From the NCBI GenBank assembly GCA_027605045.1, contig JAQFWX010000012.1:880930-944929 (forward strand): DNA of 64,000 bases, in the 5' to 3' direction. Origin of the DNA: Phallus indusiatus (Eukaryota > Basidiomycota > Agaricomycetes > Phallales > Phallaceae). Shown here piece by piece: positions 50,722 through 61,740 of this stretch; position 1 is the first letter of the stretch; every line of letters starts with the position of its first letter. The position numbers were made by a program, and so were the translations under genes. Under the pieces are notes generated by a model. The model was not told the DNA's origin and searched no databases. It saw only the letters and a list, made by a program, of their open reading frames with translations.

Positions 50722-52135
50722 ATGGCTACTTCAACAGAGGGTATCATAATTTCTGGTAAGTATGGAGTTTTTCATCCAAGTTCCGGTTTATCTCATCCAG
50801 GAATGAAGATGTTTGCTTGACTAAACCTTCACAACGATGGAAACTCAACCCCGAGTTCCAGATAGTGATTAAGTACGGTAGCGAGGCGAGGGCAAGCAAG
50901 TTTGAAAAAGGTGATTCCTGTATAACCTGGGACGAGTCTTTCTTTCTGTATGTCAGAGACTATAATCCTTCGATGTCACCTTACATCCATCTCAATGTAG
51001 TGCCGGTGAAGTCACTGAACACAATCGCTTGACTTTTACTGTCCATAAAAAACGATTTCCAAAGGGTATCACAGCTGACTCGTGTGACCGCCGGGTCATT
51101 GATCTACTCGAGATGCAAAACAGTTCTGGTCAGTTCGATCATCGGAAGCATCGCCATTAGTCTGTCACTCACATGATCGCAGGAACATGTAAATTAGACA
51201 TTGCTGGAAAGTGTCAATTGACATTCAAGATCGAGAAATCGACCGACGTCGTTTTGGAAGCGGTACAACAAGCAACAGACGGGTCAGGAAACCTAAGGAA
51301 TCTGGAAGTCTCAACTGAGGCTGCGATTTTTATCACCTCCACGGTGCAGGTCTACAGTGATAATGAGAAGACGTGGTCGTCGTTCCTCGACAAATTTGAG
51401 GTTTTTATGGGGGTAATAGACGAAATTTCCGAGGTAATTCCGTTAGCAAACATGCCTTCTTCCTTTTCTAAAGTTATTTTCCAGATAAGCCCGTATGTAA
51501 AGGTGGCGTGGAGTATACTGTCTGTTATTCCCAAGGTAGAAGCATGTTATTTTTCTCGTTGACATACCGAGCTACATATATTAAATTTGTTAGACGATCA
51601 TCGCGAAGAAAAAACGGGACGACAAGATTAAACAGCTATGTGACAAACTCGAGGACGTTTACAACTACATTACGGATGCGAAACGGCTACCTGAACTTAC
51701 CAAGACCCAATCTAAGACACTCACTTCGGTGGTTCGGCAAACCACTGAATGCGCATATTTTATACGAGCATACTGTACTGAAGATATAGGTTGTTGTTTT
51801 CTCGTATCTTGTAATTGTGCAATCGAGTCTGATTTTCGAGTTCTAGTCCGGAACACATTGAAAGGAATTATGGGCAGTGTGGATCACAAGATCCAAGACT
51901 TCAATGACACGTTTGATCGCCTTATGGAAGTTATGAAAAATTCGGTCAATCTTGAAACGAGCATTGTGACACTTCGTGTAAAAGAGTGTGTTGATAAATT
52001 AGGTATATTTACATCAATCAAATACCATCATCGCTTATTCAAAATCTCGCCGTTTCGCTATAAGATCTCAAGGACATGCTCTATAGCGGCAGCTACCCTG
52101 AACCTGGAAAACAATGCCTACCCGGAACTCGCAAA
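50722..52135 (+). pseudogene. 5' part of an NLR-like STAND gene, cut before NACHT (copy 4, type B)
   Basis: Exons: 50722-50755, 50809-51128, 51183-51433, 51485-51535, 51594-51789, 51841-52002, then 52065 onward. It encodes MATSTEGIIIS, a C2-like exon (FQIVIKYG, CITWDESFFLYV) with one base missing near 50970, and an intact helical domain (ISPYVKVAWSILSVIPK). Family sequence continues through GKQCLPGTRK and stops at about 52135, just before Walker A. Reading on into the inserted DNA adds about 41 residues to a TAA at 52256-52258. The NACHT exon is missing; the gene resumes at 56801. A short protein with only the N-terminal domains is possible if the C2 frame break is bypassed. Confidence 0.8.
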
Positions 52136-52326
52136 CGGGTTCCTAGTAAAGTTGTACGATTCAAAAATAATAGACCGGTGCAGGGTAGTCCACAAACAGT
52201 TGGTACGCTAGACCCTTGTCACATAGTTAGCTTCTGTCTAGCCGAACATGATATGTAATCCAAAACTAAAAATATCTATGGTTCACTGTGGGTGACAAGG
52301 TATCCGTCGTTGTCAATAGATAAGCT

Positions 52327-52395
52327 AGGGCGCTCGAACCATCTTATCTGTAATGACTAAGGCAGGGCGCTCAAACTATCTTATCTATAATGACT
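52327..52395. repeat. Two 32-bp direct repeats, 37-bp spacing
   Basis: Units at 52327-52358 and 52364-52395, both beginning AGGGCGCTC and ending ATAATGACT or GTAATGACT, differ at only a few positions. They lie close to the left edge of the transposon, and may be subterminal repeats. Confidence 0.75.
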
Positions 52396-52444
52396 CGTAA
52401 ATATGCGCATTGTAGATAGACAAATACAACGCTAATAAGGCAAA

Positions 52445-55400
52445 CTAAGGTCCATAGTACGGAAAGTTTTTGAATCCTTGAGTGGGGCCTGGGATCACAT
52501 GGGGACCAGACCGATAAGAAGGTGGAGGTAAAGGGGCTGGGTATGGATTGGATGGGTGAGGTTGAGCATTATGATGGTTGGGGATCTGTGGTAATGGGTT
52601 TGATGGGAGTGACGGGTATGGGTTGGATGGGAGCGACGGGTATGGGTTGGATGGGAGCGACGGGAGCGACGGGCGAATGAGTGACGGATATGGGTTTGAC
52701 GGGCGATTTTGAGCACCACGGTAATTGGGATGGGAGGCAATGGGTGGCTGTAGGTGAGAAATGGATGGGATTTGGGTGGGAGGAATAAGGAAGGGGTCTT
52801 GAATAGATGGGACATTGGGAGGAGGCTGACGCGAGGGAAAAGTGGGGTATGTTAGGGCTACTCAGCTCAGGCTAGAGGGAGGGGATCCTAAGAGAACATA
52901 TATTGGGTAGATACTAACTACTCACCTAGAGGGAGGGGATCCTAAGAGAACAAGCTTAGGGACCCTCACTCTAGGTACAGCTACTATATACATAAACGAC
53001 GACGCGGCGTGCGGCCCTGGCACAGCTAAGTGCCAGGCGCCCAAGCCGAATCTAAGCGGCGTGATGTCACGGGCATCACGCCGGGTACGAGCGCGCGACG
53101 CGCGCGAGTAGAGAAAGTGAAATAGAGACAAAACAAGGAAACGGAAAGTAAAAGTAAAACACGGAAATAATAAATGAAATAGAAATGAAGTGATGCCGAT
53201 GGTAATAATCAAGGAAAACGAGAGACGGCGGTAGCGTACCCTGACAGGGTAAGGATTAGAAGGGGGTGGTGGAATGATTCCATGACGAGGCTGCAATTTT
53301 TGAGATAACCGCGGATGATTATTGGACGTGCGCGTGGGTGGATGGCTAGGTGGAATGGCCTGAGAAGCTGATTTAGTAGAACTCTAGAGTAAAATTAGTT
53401 ACTATCACGAAAATAAAGCTAATTGATGATAAATTACCGCCGTTGATGCAGGCTGAGATTTGGGGGCAGGCTGAGGTTTGGGGGCAGGCTGAGGTTTGGG
53501 TGGCGACTTGAGAAGATCATGGTTAAATAACTCTTGCGCTGGTATAACACCTGATGGAACAACACGCCCAGATCCTTGAAAAACGAGTTTATCTAATGCG
53601 TCACGATTTTTCTGCAGTGTGTCATTGTTAGTACGCAGCCGTTTAATTGCCGTCTCGATTTTTTCCGGTGACTTTGATTGCAGTGCGCGTTTTGCCCCTT
53701 GGGCATTTGTTTGTACCGTTTGTTGTAGTTTGATAATTTTATTGTTGACTTCTGCTATCTGTGAGTCTTTAAGTTCAATTATTTTTCTCTGACCTCGTTC
53801 TGAATTTTCATTAGATATGTATCATACTAGTAAAATCTGCATACAACACACCTTTTTTCCCTATAGCTTTTCTGGCCCTTCGAAATGGCGTAGAGTCTTG
53901 ATCGCGAACCCGAATTCCTTCTTCCTTGAGAATTTGACAGCTTTGAATTGCTCTGGAATCATATTGAAATCCGCGCATAACGCCAGCAAGCATAGTGAGT
54001 TGCGTCCCATCCCGGTTTATGTTTCTATGTGCTTGTTCATTTCCGTTTGATGTTGCAGGTGCCGCTTTCCATATTTCAATTGGGATTTTACTTAGATCCC
54101 TATATACGCCCGCTAATGTCATATTATTTGATTTCTGCTTATCTTCAAGCCAATCTTTAAATGTGTGAATTCATTAAGATAATTCAATTTGTAGTTAGAA
54201 TAACATACCCATCGCTTTTTTCCCTCCATTCCGAATGCATTCAAGTATTTGTTCATAGTCAGGAAGATGCTCAGCAGATGCTAGACTTATCATTGCAGCT
54301 CTGACTTCGCTGGAAACGGAGTTTTTCAAGCTCGTGATGTTGCGGAGATAATGCGCAAAGCAATAGCGATAAGTGCAAGCTAAATGCTCCGTTTCTGTCA
54401 GCGTACTTAACGGTCGGTTGTATTCAGTGGATATTTTCCCGTTGTTTGTGCAAATTTCTTGAAAATAAAGACCAAGCCCTAGAAAAATTTAAAACAAGAT
54501 ACTATGTTTCATGTATTATAATTACCTAACGCCTGGCCACGATGGCCATCTGCAGTTATGGTCTCAAACCCATCGCCATGAATATGTCGGAAATGCACCG
54601 GTTTTTTTGTATCTTGTTCCACAATCGTGAAGAGTTCTCGGAAAAGAATTTGATGTGCCTCTGCGCTTTGAGAAGTTGTGAATGCACGCGCAAGTACCAT
54701 AGCTAAATTAAATATCATACATTAGCTTGTAAAGAAAATTTGAGATAAAAAAATTGTACTAACAGCGTGAAAACTCAGGAAACCAAGCTTCAATCTCGAA
54801 TTCTTGCCAGTTGTACAGTCGTTTAAATGAAGTATCAATAGATGGACGCTTCGTTTGGTGAAAGAGATCGCTCATTGCCGGGAACATACATATGACGATA
54901 CGTATGGTTTTGCCACCACAAATATAGTGTTCTTTGATGTGGCGAATATATTTATTATAAACTTCCTTCTCTGGATGATCTTCAATTAAATATTTTGCTC
55001 CTGAGGCGAATTGAGTGTAAAATAAAATAATTACAGTGGCAACTGACCCTCTAAACCGGTACCCTTCGGATACAACTCAGAACGAAGGCTGTCAATCAGC
55101 CGTCCAAGGTGATCATAGTTTGCAAATGATGGATGAAGGTCTGAAAGTGTTGGATCATGTATTCCTTTCCAACCTAAAAGACGGCGCAACTCAGACATAA
55201 AGCCGTTATCCAAGAGAAGTCGTCGTGGTGTTGCATCAGTTAATCGCCAGTCCAGTTTGTACAATAGCTCATTGAACATAACACGGATTGATGCTGGGGT
55301 GTGTGTGCGCGGCGGATTGGGATGAGAATGTGGATTGCGACACACAATTAAGATGTATGGGCAGTCGTTCAAATCGTTAGGGTGATAAATTTCGAAATGT

Positions 55401-55915
55401 GCTTGACAATCGCTTGTTTTCACAAGCTTGCCTCGATAAAGCTTGCCTGCAGCATCACGATGCCATGCGGCTGTCAAAAAATAAAATTAAATAAATCCGT
55501 ACAATACAAATAAACAACGCACAGCATAATTGTTTCTGGTCACGATAAGCAAAGGTCATTCTGCAGGGTGCAAGTGGACCATAACCCTTTGAGAGTGCGG
55601 CAGATTCATGTGTTTGGATTTGCACCGAATTGTTCGTCATCAAGGCTTGAAGGTAGGACAAGTCCAATTCTCCTAGATTACGAAGGACAAGATGCCCATG
55701 CGTACCTGGTTTGTAATGTTCGCAACTGCCAGGCGAAAGATAAGGGTGCTAGGTGAGCCTATAGGAGCGTACCGCATATAACCAGCCGTCCTTACCGAAT
55801 TAAAGGTCTATTATGTTTTTCAAACTCCAGAATGAATTTCCCATTACACTTCTTGCTTCTATCAGATGCACGCGAATTCGTAAGCAGCCAAATTAATTCT
55901 TTCTCTTTCTCTTTC
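52445..55915 (-). CDS. MULE-like DDE transposase with coiled coil and proline-rich tail
   Basis: Minus-strand exons: 55523-55748, 55048-55470, 54764-55000, 54526-54702, 54209-54478, 53852-54154, 53438-53799, 53240-53383, 52445-52825. All junctions are GT...AG and phases agree, giving 840 codons with the stop. A further 5' exon (55796 to about 55915) reads like coding sequence (KKCNGKFILEFEKHNRPLIR), but it does not join in frame, so the 5' end is damaged. Motifs in order: DCPYILIVCRNPHSHPNPPR; SIDTSFKRLYNWQEFE (candidate first D); HIHGDGFETITADGHRGQ (candidate second D); YCFAHYLRN (Cys/His insert); NGNEQAHRNINRDG (candidate E). The C-terminal third has a heptad-like stretch (KIIELKDSQIAEVNNKI), KPQPAP repeats and SNPYPSLP repeats. 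The pattern fits Mutator-like transposases seen in many mushrooms; family assignment is from motif memory. It is probably inactive because the 5' end is cut by the LTR. Confidence 0.65.
52872..53082. repeat. Repeats and hairpins inside a large transposase intron
   Basis: A 27-bp unit starting CTAGAGGGAGGGGATCC occurs at 52872-52898 and 52926-52952. Perfect stems follow: CCTGGCA/TGCCAGG at 53016-53037 and GGCGTGATG/CATCACGCC at 53058-53082. The host intron (52826-53239) is about 414 bp, while the gene's other introns are about 45-75 bp, so a small nested insertion is likely. Confidence 0.7.
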
Positions 55916-55933
55916 CCATTTTCCTTCACTCTC

Positions 55934-56800
55934 TGTCATGATCCGATTCATGACATCACTTCCGGTAACGTTACGTAATCCATATCCGATCATTTACCGT
56001 TCATCTCCGTAATCTTATCTCGCTTACGTCACTCACGATAAGACCTTCGCGTTCAGTCATCTCCATCAACCTCGCAACTCGAATAGAGACGCACCCGTCT
56101 CTCTTAACTCCTGGAACACCCGCGGAAAGGCCTTTCTAGAATATTCCACGCACGTTCCGGTTATGAGATCATAGATGACGAACGTAGGTCCATGTATGCA
56201 CAGCTCTTATCCCTGCACACCTCATGTTCATCACATGAGACATCATACCCTGCATATATTGATGTAACTTACGAATCTCACGACTTGTTTGTATTTCTCA
56301 AGTTCGGAATCTATTTCGAACTGAGCTAGAATTATTTATCTGACGTGTATATAAACCCTAGCATACACGTAGATAGTCTTTAGACTTAATATCGAACGTA
56401 GTTCGATATCTCTATAAAAACTCTCTTTTCTCTTACTCTCTTCATCATTGAACGTCGAGATCGTTCCTCGAGACTTGCAGCGACGGAAGCCATCCGTCGT
56501 TGCCGAGAGTTACATCTCAAAGCTTTCTTCATTATCGTTGAGCTTGATATCATTCAATACGAGATACAGCTCGCGACTCTCGAAGCTCGGAACGCACATA
56601 TCCGTAACGTCCTTGACGAACTCGATGCTCGTGACGAACGTCAGGACAAATCCTAAAGAAGACTGTCGTGGCACAACCTCTTATAGGTTGAGGCCAAGTC
56701 CTGGCTATCGTCAACCAACGGTGACGGTTAACAGTGTTATATTCAGCGACTAAAGTATATTATTATATCTATAACCGTTCCCGGATATCGGTACTTGACA
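55934..56800 (+). mobile_element. Solo-LTR-like sequence, 867 bp
   Basis: Starts TGTCATGATCCG and ends GGTACTTGACA, so the ends are TG...CA within a short inverted repeat TGTCA/TGACA. It has TATA-like elements (GTATATAAA near 56347 and CTATAAAAA near 56412) and a transcript-leader-like 3' part, as in Ty3/Gypsy or Copia LTRs. No internal gag-pol region and no second LTR are present. The bases on the two sides (CTCTC and CAATG) do not form a 5-bp target duplication. The right edge joins copy 4 family sequence directly. Confidence 0.65.
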
Positions 56801-59369
56801 CAATGCGAGAAATAGTGAATTGGTGTAAAGTGGGTGATCCTTTACCTGTTACAGTTTTTTATAGCTGAAACAGGTAATAGCATGTAGATGGTGACCTGGC
56901 TGAAAATGCGATGGATGCGTTGACGTTTGTATTTGATTTCGGAAAGATAATAGAAGAAAGCACACCACATCTATATATCTCGGCACTTCCCCTCGCGCCT
57001 CGGAGTTCGTTTGTATCGAGAAAGTATCTTGAAAGGTATCCTGGGCTGTTCACGTTCGATGTTGGTGAACCTGTCAGCTCTTCACGCAAAACTGTATTCG
57101 TGCAAAAATTTTGGCCTTACTCCCGCAAGATGTTTGCCTTTTCTCCGAAAGGCGAATGTGTTGCAATCGGGTCTGACTTCAATTTTCATGTATGGAACTA
57201 CGTAACGGGGGAGAGGGAAGTTTGTCGTCCGACTTACGAAGATCGACGGTTATCGATTTCTTGCATCGTATTTTCCCCTGATGGTGAATTGATCTACTGC
57301 TGTGTTGAGGACGGTAGTATCCTGACATGGAATATGAGGACAAAGGAAACGGAGACAGAGATGTATGAAGAAATAATCGGTGACAAGTGTCGTTATCATG
57401 CCATCTCTCCGGACGGGCGATATATAGTTTGGCAGACGGAAAAGGAAGTACTCATATTCGATCGGCCAAGTCGTCGGGTGGTCAAACGCTTCGAAAATTT
57501 AACGGAACTCCCTCCTGTCATTTCTCCCAACGGAGATTGGATTGCCGTTTATGGATGGAGCTTGGGTGATATAGACTGTACAGTGTACACATGGAATACT
57601 AGAAACCAGACGCAGCACGTCATCCCCTGCCATGATGCACGGAATCTGGCACTCAGTAACAGCTACATTGCATTCACCCCGAACCAGGGTTACGCCGCGA
57701 TAGAGATATGGAATCTACGGACAAACATTGAACTCACCGAAATTCAACATGGGCTGCTTGTCAGAAACATCCATCTGTCCCCTGATGATCAATATATCAT
57801 ATCTATCTTCCCCAGAATGTACTCGATTTGGATTGTGTCTACAGGAGAACTAATCAGTCGATCCTATGTAGATGATCTCGAACACTGTCTAGGGTTTTCA
57901 CATGATTCCAGAGCAATTGCATGGCACGCATGGGGCGGTACAAACTCACTTTACGTTCAACAATGGGATAAATCCATAGAACCGACTCACCCGCACGACA
58001 ATATATTTTGGCATGTGTATGGAATCTGGCAGCGGGGTTCATATCTCATTGTTTGGTATGCGACGCATCGCAATGAGCGTTGCCTCCAAGTCTCAGATAT
58101 TATGACAACGATCTATGAAGCCGAACTTCAAGACTACGGACCTGTGGATGTTTATGCCGACGAGGAAAATGTGTGGGTGGCATATGCCAGCAGCCGCGGA
58201 CTCTGTGTCTGGTCTGAAAAAGAAGGGGAGATTGTTATAGATGGATCAGGCCATTCCATCGTCGCACTCTTGTGGTTGGACAACTATGTTATTTCGGGAT
58301 GTGAAAGAAGCATTTCGATATGGGATAGTCGTACCCGCCAATTGGTTTATGGTCCAATCGACTTGCCGTATGATCGGTATTCCCTTCTCCCCGTGCGAGG
58401 TACCCGCTTTGCTGTGACTGATCACATTTGGGGTGATGTTAAATTCAAAGTTTGGGAATTGGAACCAGGTGGCAGAGTGAGGGAAATGTTTACAGTCAAA
58501 TTAAAGTCTTTTAATCCGATTGACATTTCTGGCAACAAAAAACATCTCGTATGCGCGTCGAGCTACGGTGTCGATATATTGGATCTAACGGGAACAAGAG
58601 TGGGCTCGATTCCATTCTCATATCGCTTTTCTGGAAGACGACGATCGAGCAACGGGAAGTATATGGCATGGGTTGATGGCGACGAAATCAAACTCTTCGA
58701 CGTAGACACCGAAAGCTTGCTCACTGGCCCGTCGTTAGGTCGACCAGACATTCACTTTGACTTCTCCGATGACTCGGAACGAGTTATAATAGTATCTAAG
58801 GCAAGCTCTGAGGCGCATATTGGACTGCTAGATGTCTGGGATATACAATCCAAAAACATGGTCACCAACACAATTCATTTTCCGTTCCCAAGACATGAAG
58901 ACATAAAAACCCTAGTTTTGAGCAACAGATATCTAGTATTAACTCAAAAGTATGCGGATTGTTACTTCTGGGACTTGGATACGTGTGAGATAATGTTTCC
59001 TCTGTACGAGATTCCTTCATTGCTCGCCGCAGATGGTTCTGATATCGAGGGGTAAGTGTAGTATCACATATTCAATGCGGTTCACTCACAGAAACACTCA
59101 GAGCACCGGTGTCCAACAAGACAGAGACATTAAATTATGCATTAACAGCCTGGAAAAAAGCTTCATTTTCTGCTCTCACCAAGACGGATGACGACGGATG
59201 GGTTCGGGGTTTGCGGGGTGAGCTTTTCTTTTGGGTTCCGGAAAAGATGAGAAAGCGGCTTTGGCTTCCATGCATGGCATATATGCCGTATCGAAATTAT
59301 ACAAAACTGAATTTCACAAATTTTGTACACGGTACTCATTGGACACAATGTGGACGCAGAGATGACTGA
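56801..59369 (+). pseudogene. Orphan 3' half of copy 4: WD40-like propeller and tail
   Basis: Family sequence resumes at CAATGCGAGAAATAG, the last codons of the NACHT exon. An intron (56830-56880, donor changed to GTGGGT) leads to the propeller exon 56881-59051 and the tail exon 59102-59369. The propeller frame is fully open (ATG 56911, 714 codons to the reading-frame stop) and starts with the linker STPHLYISALPLAPRSSF. It has WD-like repeats such as IEIWNLRTN, SIWIVSTGELISRS and VWDIQSK, and ends NFVHGTHWTQCGRRDD. The NACHT domain that should precede it is gone, replaced by transposons. The LTR just upstream carries promoter-like elements on the same strand, so a stand-alone propeller transcript is conceivable, but that is inference. 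Confidence 0.8.
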
Positions 59370-60010
59370 GGGTCCAAACCGAACGTACAACAAATGGAAT
59401 TTGTACGATAATTGTATTATAATTTGTACTACTGGGCAATACATACGATCGACAAAGAGTGGTAATTACTTTCATATATGTGTCGATTTTCAAATTGAGA
59501 AGCACGTTATAATAAGTATTATTTCGCGCGCGCTCAGAGGTCTAAAAGCAAAACACATAGACATGAAAATACAATCACAAGTTTGATGATTTCCAAAATT
59601 GGGCCCAACAATCGGGATGTTCAGAGTCCGATTAGAATCCGCTATTGTGAGCGCGCAGGTCTTCAAGCAGTTCTAGCTAAGAGCGCTGCAAAAATACTCG
59701 CAAAGTACCATGGGGGCTCGACGCCACGCAGGAAAAAGTGATATATTGAATAAAGTACATTGTCGGAATTTCTTCTACACCCGCCCCAGGTCTTGTATGG
59801 GTTGTTCCGGGACTTGCATGCGCGCTGCCATACCCCCTTCACCGGAAGCAACCTATCCATAATCCAGCATGAGGCTGGACCCTTCCTGTTGTCCCGCCTG
59901 ACCCCAGAGCGCAACAACAGGAGGTAGAAACAGAGTTGGTACCGGAAAATGGGGTGGAGCACGTCGCGCTGTGCAAGTCGCGTTGAGCAAGTCGCGTTTG
60001 ACCATTTTCA
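59370..60010 (+). repeat. Conserved 3' flank of the NLR array (unit 4)
   Basis: Same block order as in the other four units, including GCGCGCTCAGAGGTCTAAAAG, TTGTATGGGTTGTTCCGG and GAGGCTGGACCCTTCCTGTT. No gene seen. Confidence 0.7.
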
Positions 60011-61740
60011 AACCCAGCTAGCCCGGGAGTATCTCGCCAAGTCGAACGCGCGCCAGAGTACTTCTGGTATTAACTCTTCAGAGGTGCCCGTGCTGCCCCG
60101 ATATACGCCACCATAAACTTGAAGAATGGGTTAGGAAACCCTGTTCCTACTAGTAGCACACTTGGGCTTCTCTCTAACGTGGTATGTACTAGGCTCTTTG
60201 AGAAATACATAACTTTCTGATTCGCTAGCATGTTTTAGTTCAGTTTGAACGGCCCGTCCAACGGGACGACACTTTTCATGGCACTCATACGGCTGATGCG
60301 TCCGTCAACGAGATCGTCTTTTCTTATGAGAAAATGGAGCATACCGTTGAAACTTGACGCTGTCGGGCTCGATTTCATGATCACCAAAGTTTTCGATAAC
60401 CAACTCCCGGGGTATAAATTGACGGCGAAATTCTCGCTCGCATGTACGGTTGCGAATCGTCACCAAGACCTGGCTGCTCTATCTTCATGGGAAAGCTTTC
60501 ACATCTGGTTTAATTAGTCAGAGGCCACTCTCGTCGTAGCAAAGCGCGCTTTTCGAGTCGGTTTTAGCATTCAAATTGACTGGTAGAGCGCAACCCAACC
60601 CAACACTCATATTTACCCGCGATGATGCAGGATAATTACCTGATCGTTGTGAGCGTGTCAATTCGGAGGTATGTGATGAGTCTCCAAGTGCGCACCGAAC
60701 CAAGTCTAAGTCGGACTGGATTCATCTGCTTGTTCAGAGAGAGTCAGAAATCTTGCCAGTTCCCTATATCAACGGAGGCTTGTCAGCTGATTTCACCGAC
60801 CAAAGCAACAAAACACGCCACCAAAATCTCAGGTTTGTTTCAAACTGCATCGAAACAAATAGTAGCCGACAGTGCGATTTTGGCTGACAGCCTTTTTAGA
60901 TTTTCACCGTCCCATACTTGGATATCTCCTTCAAACCCTTTCCCGTAAGGAATCCTTTCCTCTGGGCACTCGAGCAGCGACTACCTGGGTTAATCTGTTG
61001 TCCTATATTTTCCGCGCTGCAGATATAATGAGCTCAGCACACAAACGTTGATTGTATATTTCTCTCAATCGCATTGACAGCCGTGCAAACAAGACAATAA
61101 GGTGAGAAGCACGTTCAAACACAGAACAACATATCTGATTTCCGCAAAAACAGCATCATCAATCGTTACCAGTAGAGTCCTTCAGGCTTCAGGACCAGTC
61201 TCTTCTTTGATAAACGTACCTGTGTAGTTCAAAACGCCTGTCATTCGGCTTCATACCATCATGATACACACACCGACTGCTACTAACATATAGCAAATTG
61301 TCCCCAATGTACAAGCTCAGCGGGCGCATTCAAGACTACCTTTTGAAGTTGCTACAACAGGCGGCTGCTTCAGTTTTAGGCTTCCAACTTCACACCGCCC
61401 CATTTCCCAATTCCCACCAACCTCTTCGCTAATGCACCCCTGGCTTCTATTCTCCCAATACTACTTTATTTCGATTCTGGATATTATTTCATCGGTATGC
61501 AAGCTATGCAGAAATGCGCCTCTTCTACTACTGCAGAACCTGGCTTGGTTGAACAGACTTGGATACCTCAAATTCGCCGTACTTGCTTTAGCTGATAATT
61601 CACGCCACCCATCCACTTGGTAAAGTACTTTCCACGGACAGTCGTGTGCACATCAGGACGAATGCCGCTTTATAAACAGTGCTGTATACTTGTTCATTGG
61701 ATCAATTGTCATTTAACACTCCTTAATACAGATACATATT
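60011..61740. repeat. Interspersed repeat S, copy 2, with short relic at its left end
   Basis: From about 60180 it aligns with 14280-15640 (CAACGGAGGCTTGTCAGCTG, TTTCACCGAC). The recurring relic lies at 60285-60425 (CTTATGAGAAAATGGAG, ATCACCAAAGTTTTCG). Frames of about 60-110 codons are open but differ between the two copies. Confidence 0.5.

Larger units (their letters stand above)
52136..55933 (-). mobile_element. Fragment of a MULE-like DNA transposon
   Basis: Foreign DNA replaces the copy 4 NACHT exon. It carries one multi-exon minus-strand gene with transposase-like motifs (see 52445-55915), short direct repeats near its left edge (52327-52395), and ends on the right exactly where an LTR-like sequence begins. 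No inverted terminal repeats can be paired, because the 5' end of the element appears to be lost at the LTR junction. Confidence 0.65.

Noticed and set aside
55934..56800. A full LTR retrotransposon
   Set aside because: No second LTR, primer-binding site or polyprotein on either side; only one LTR-like unit is present.
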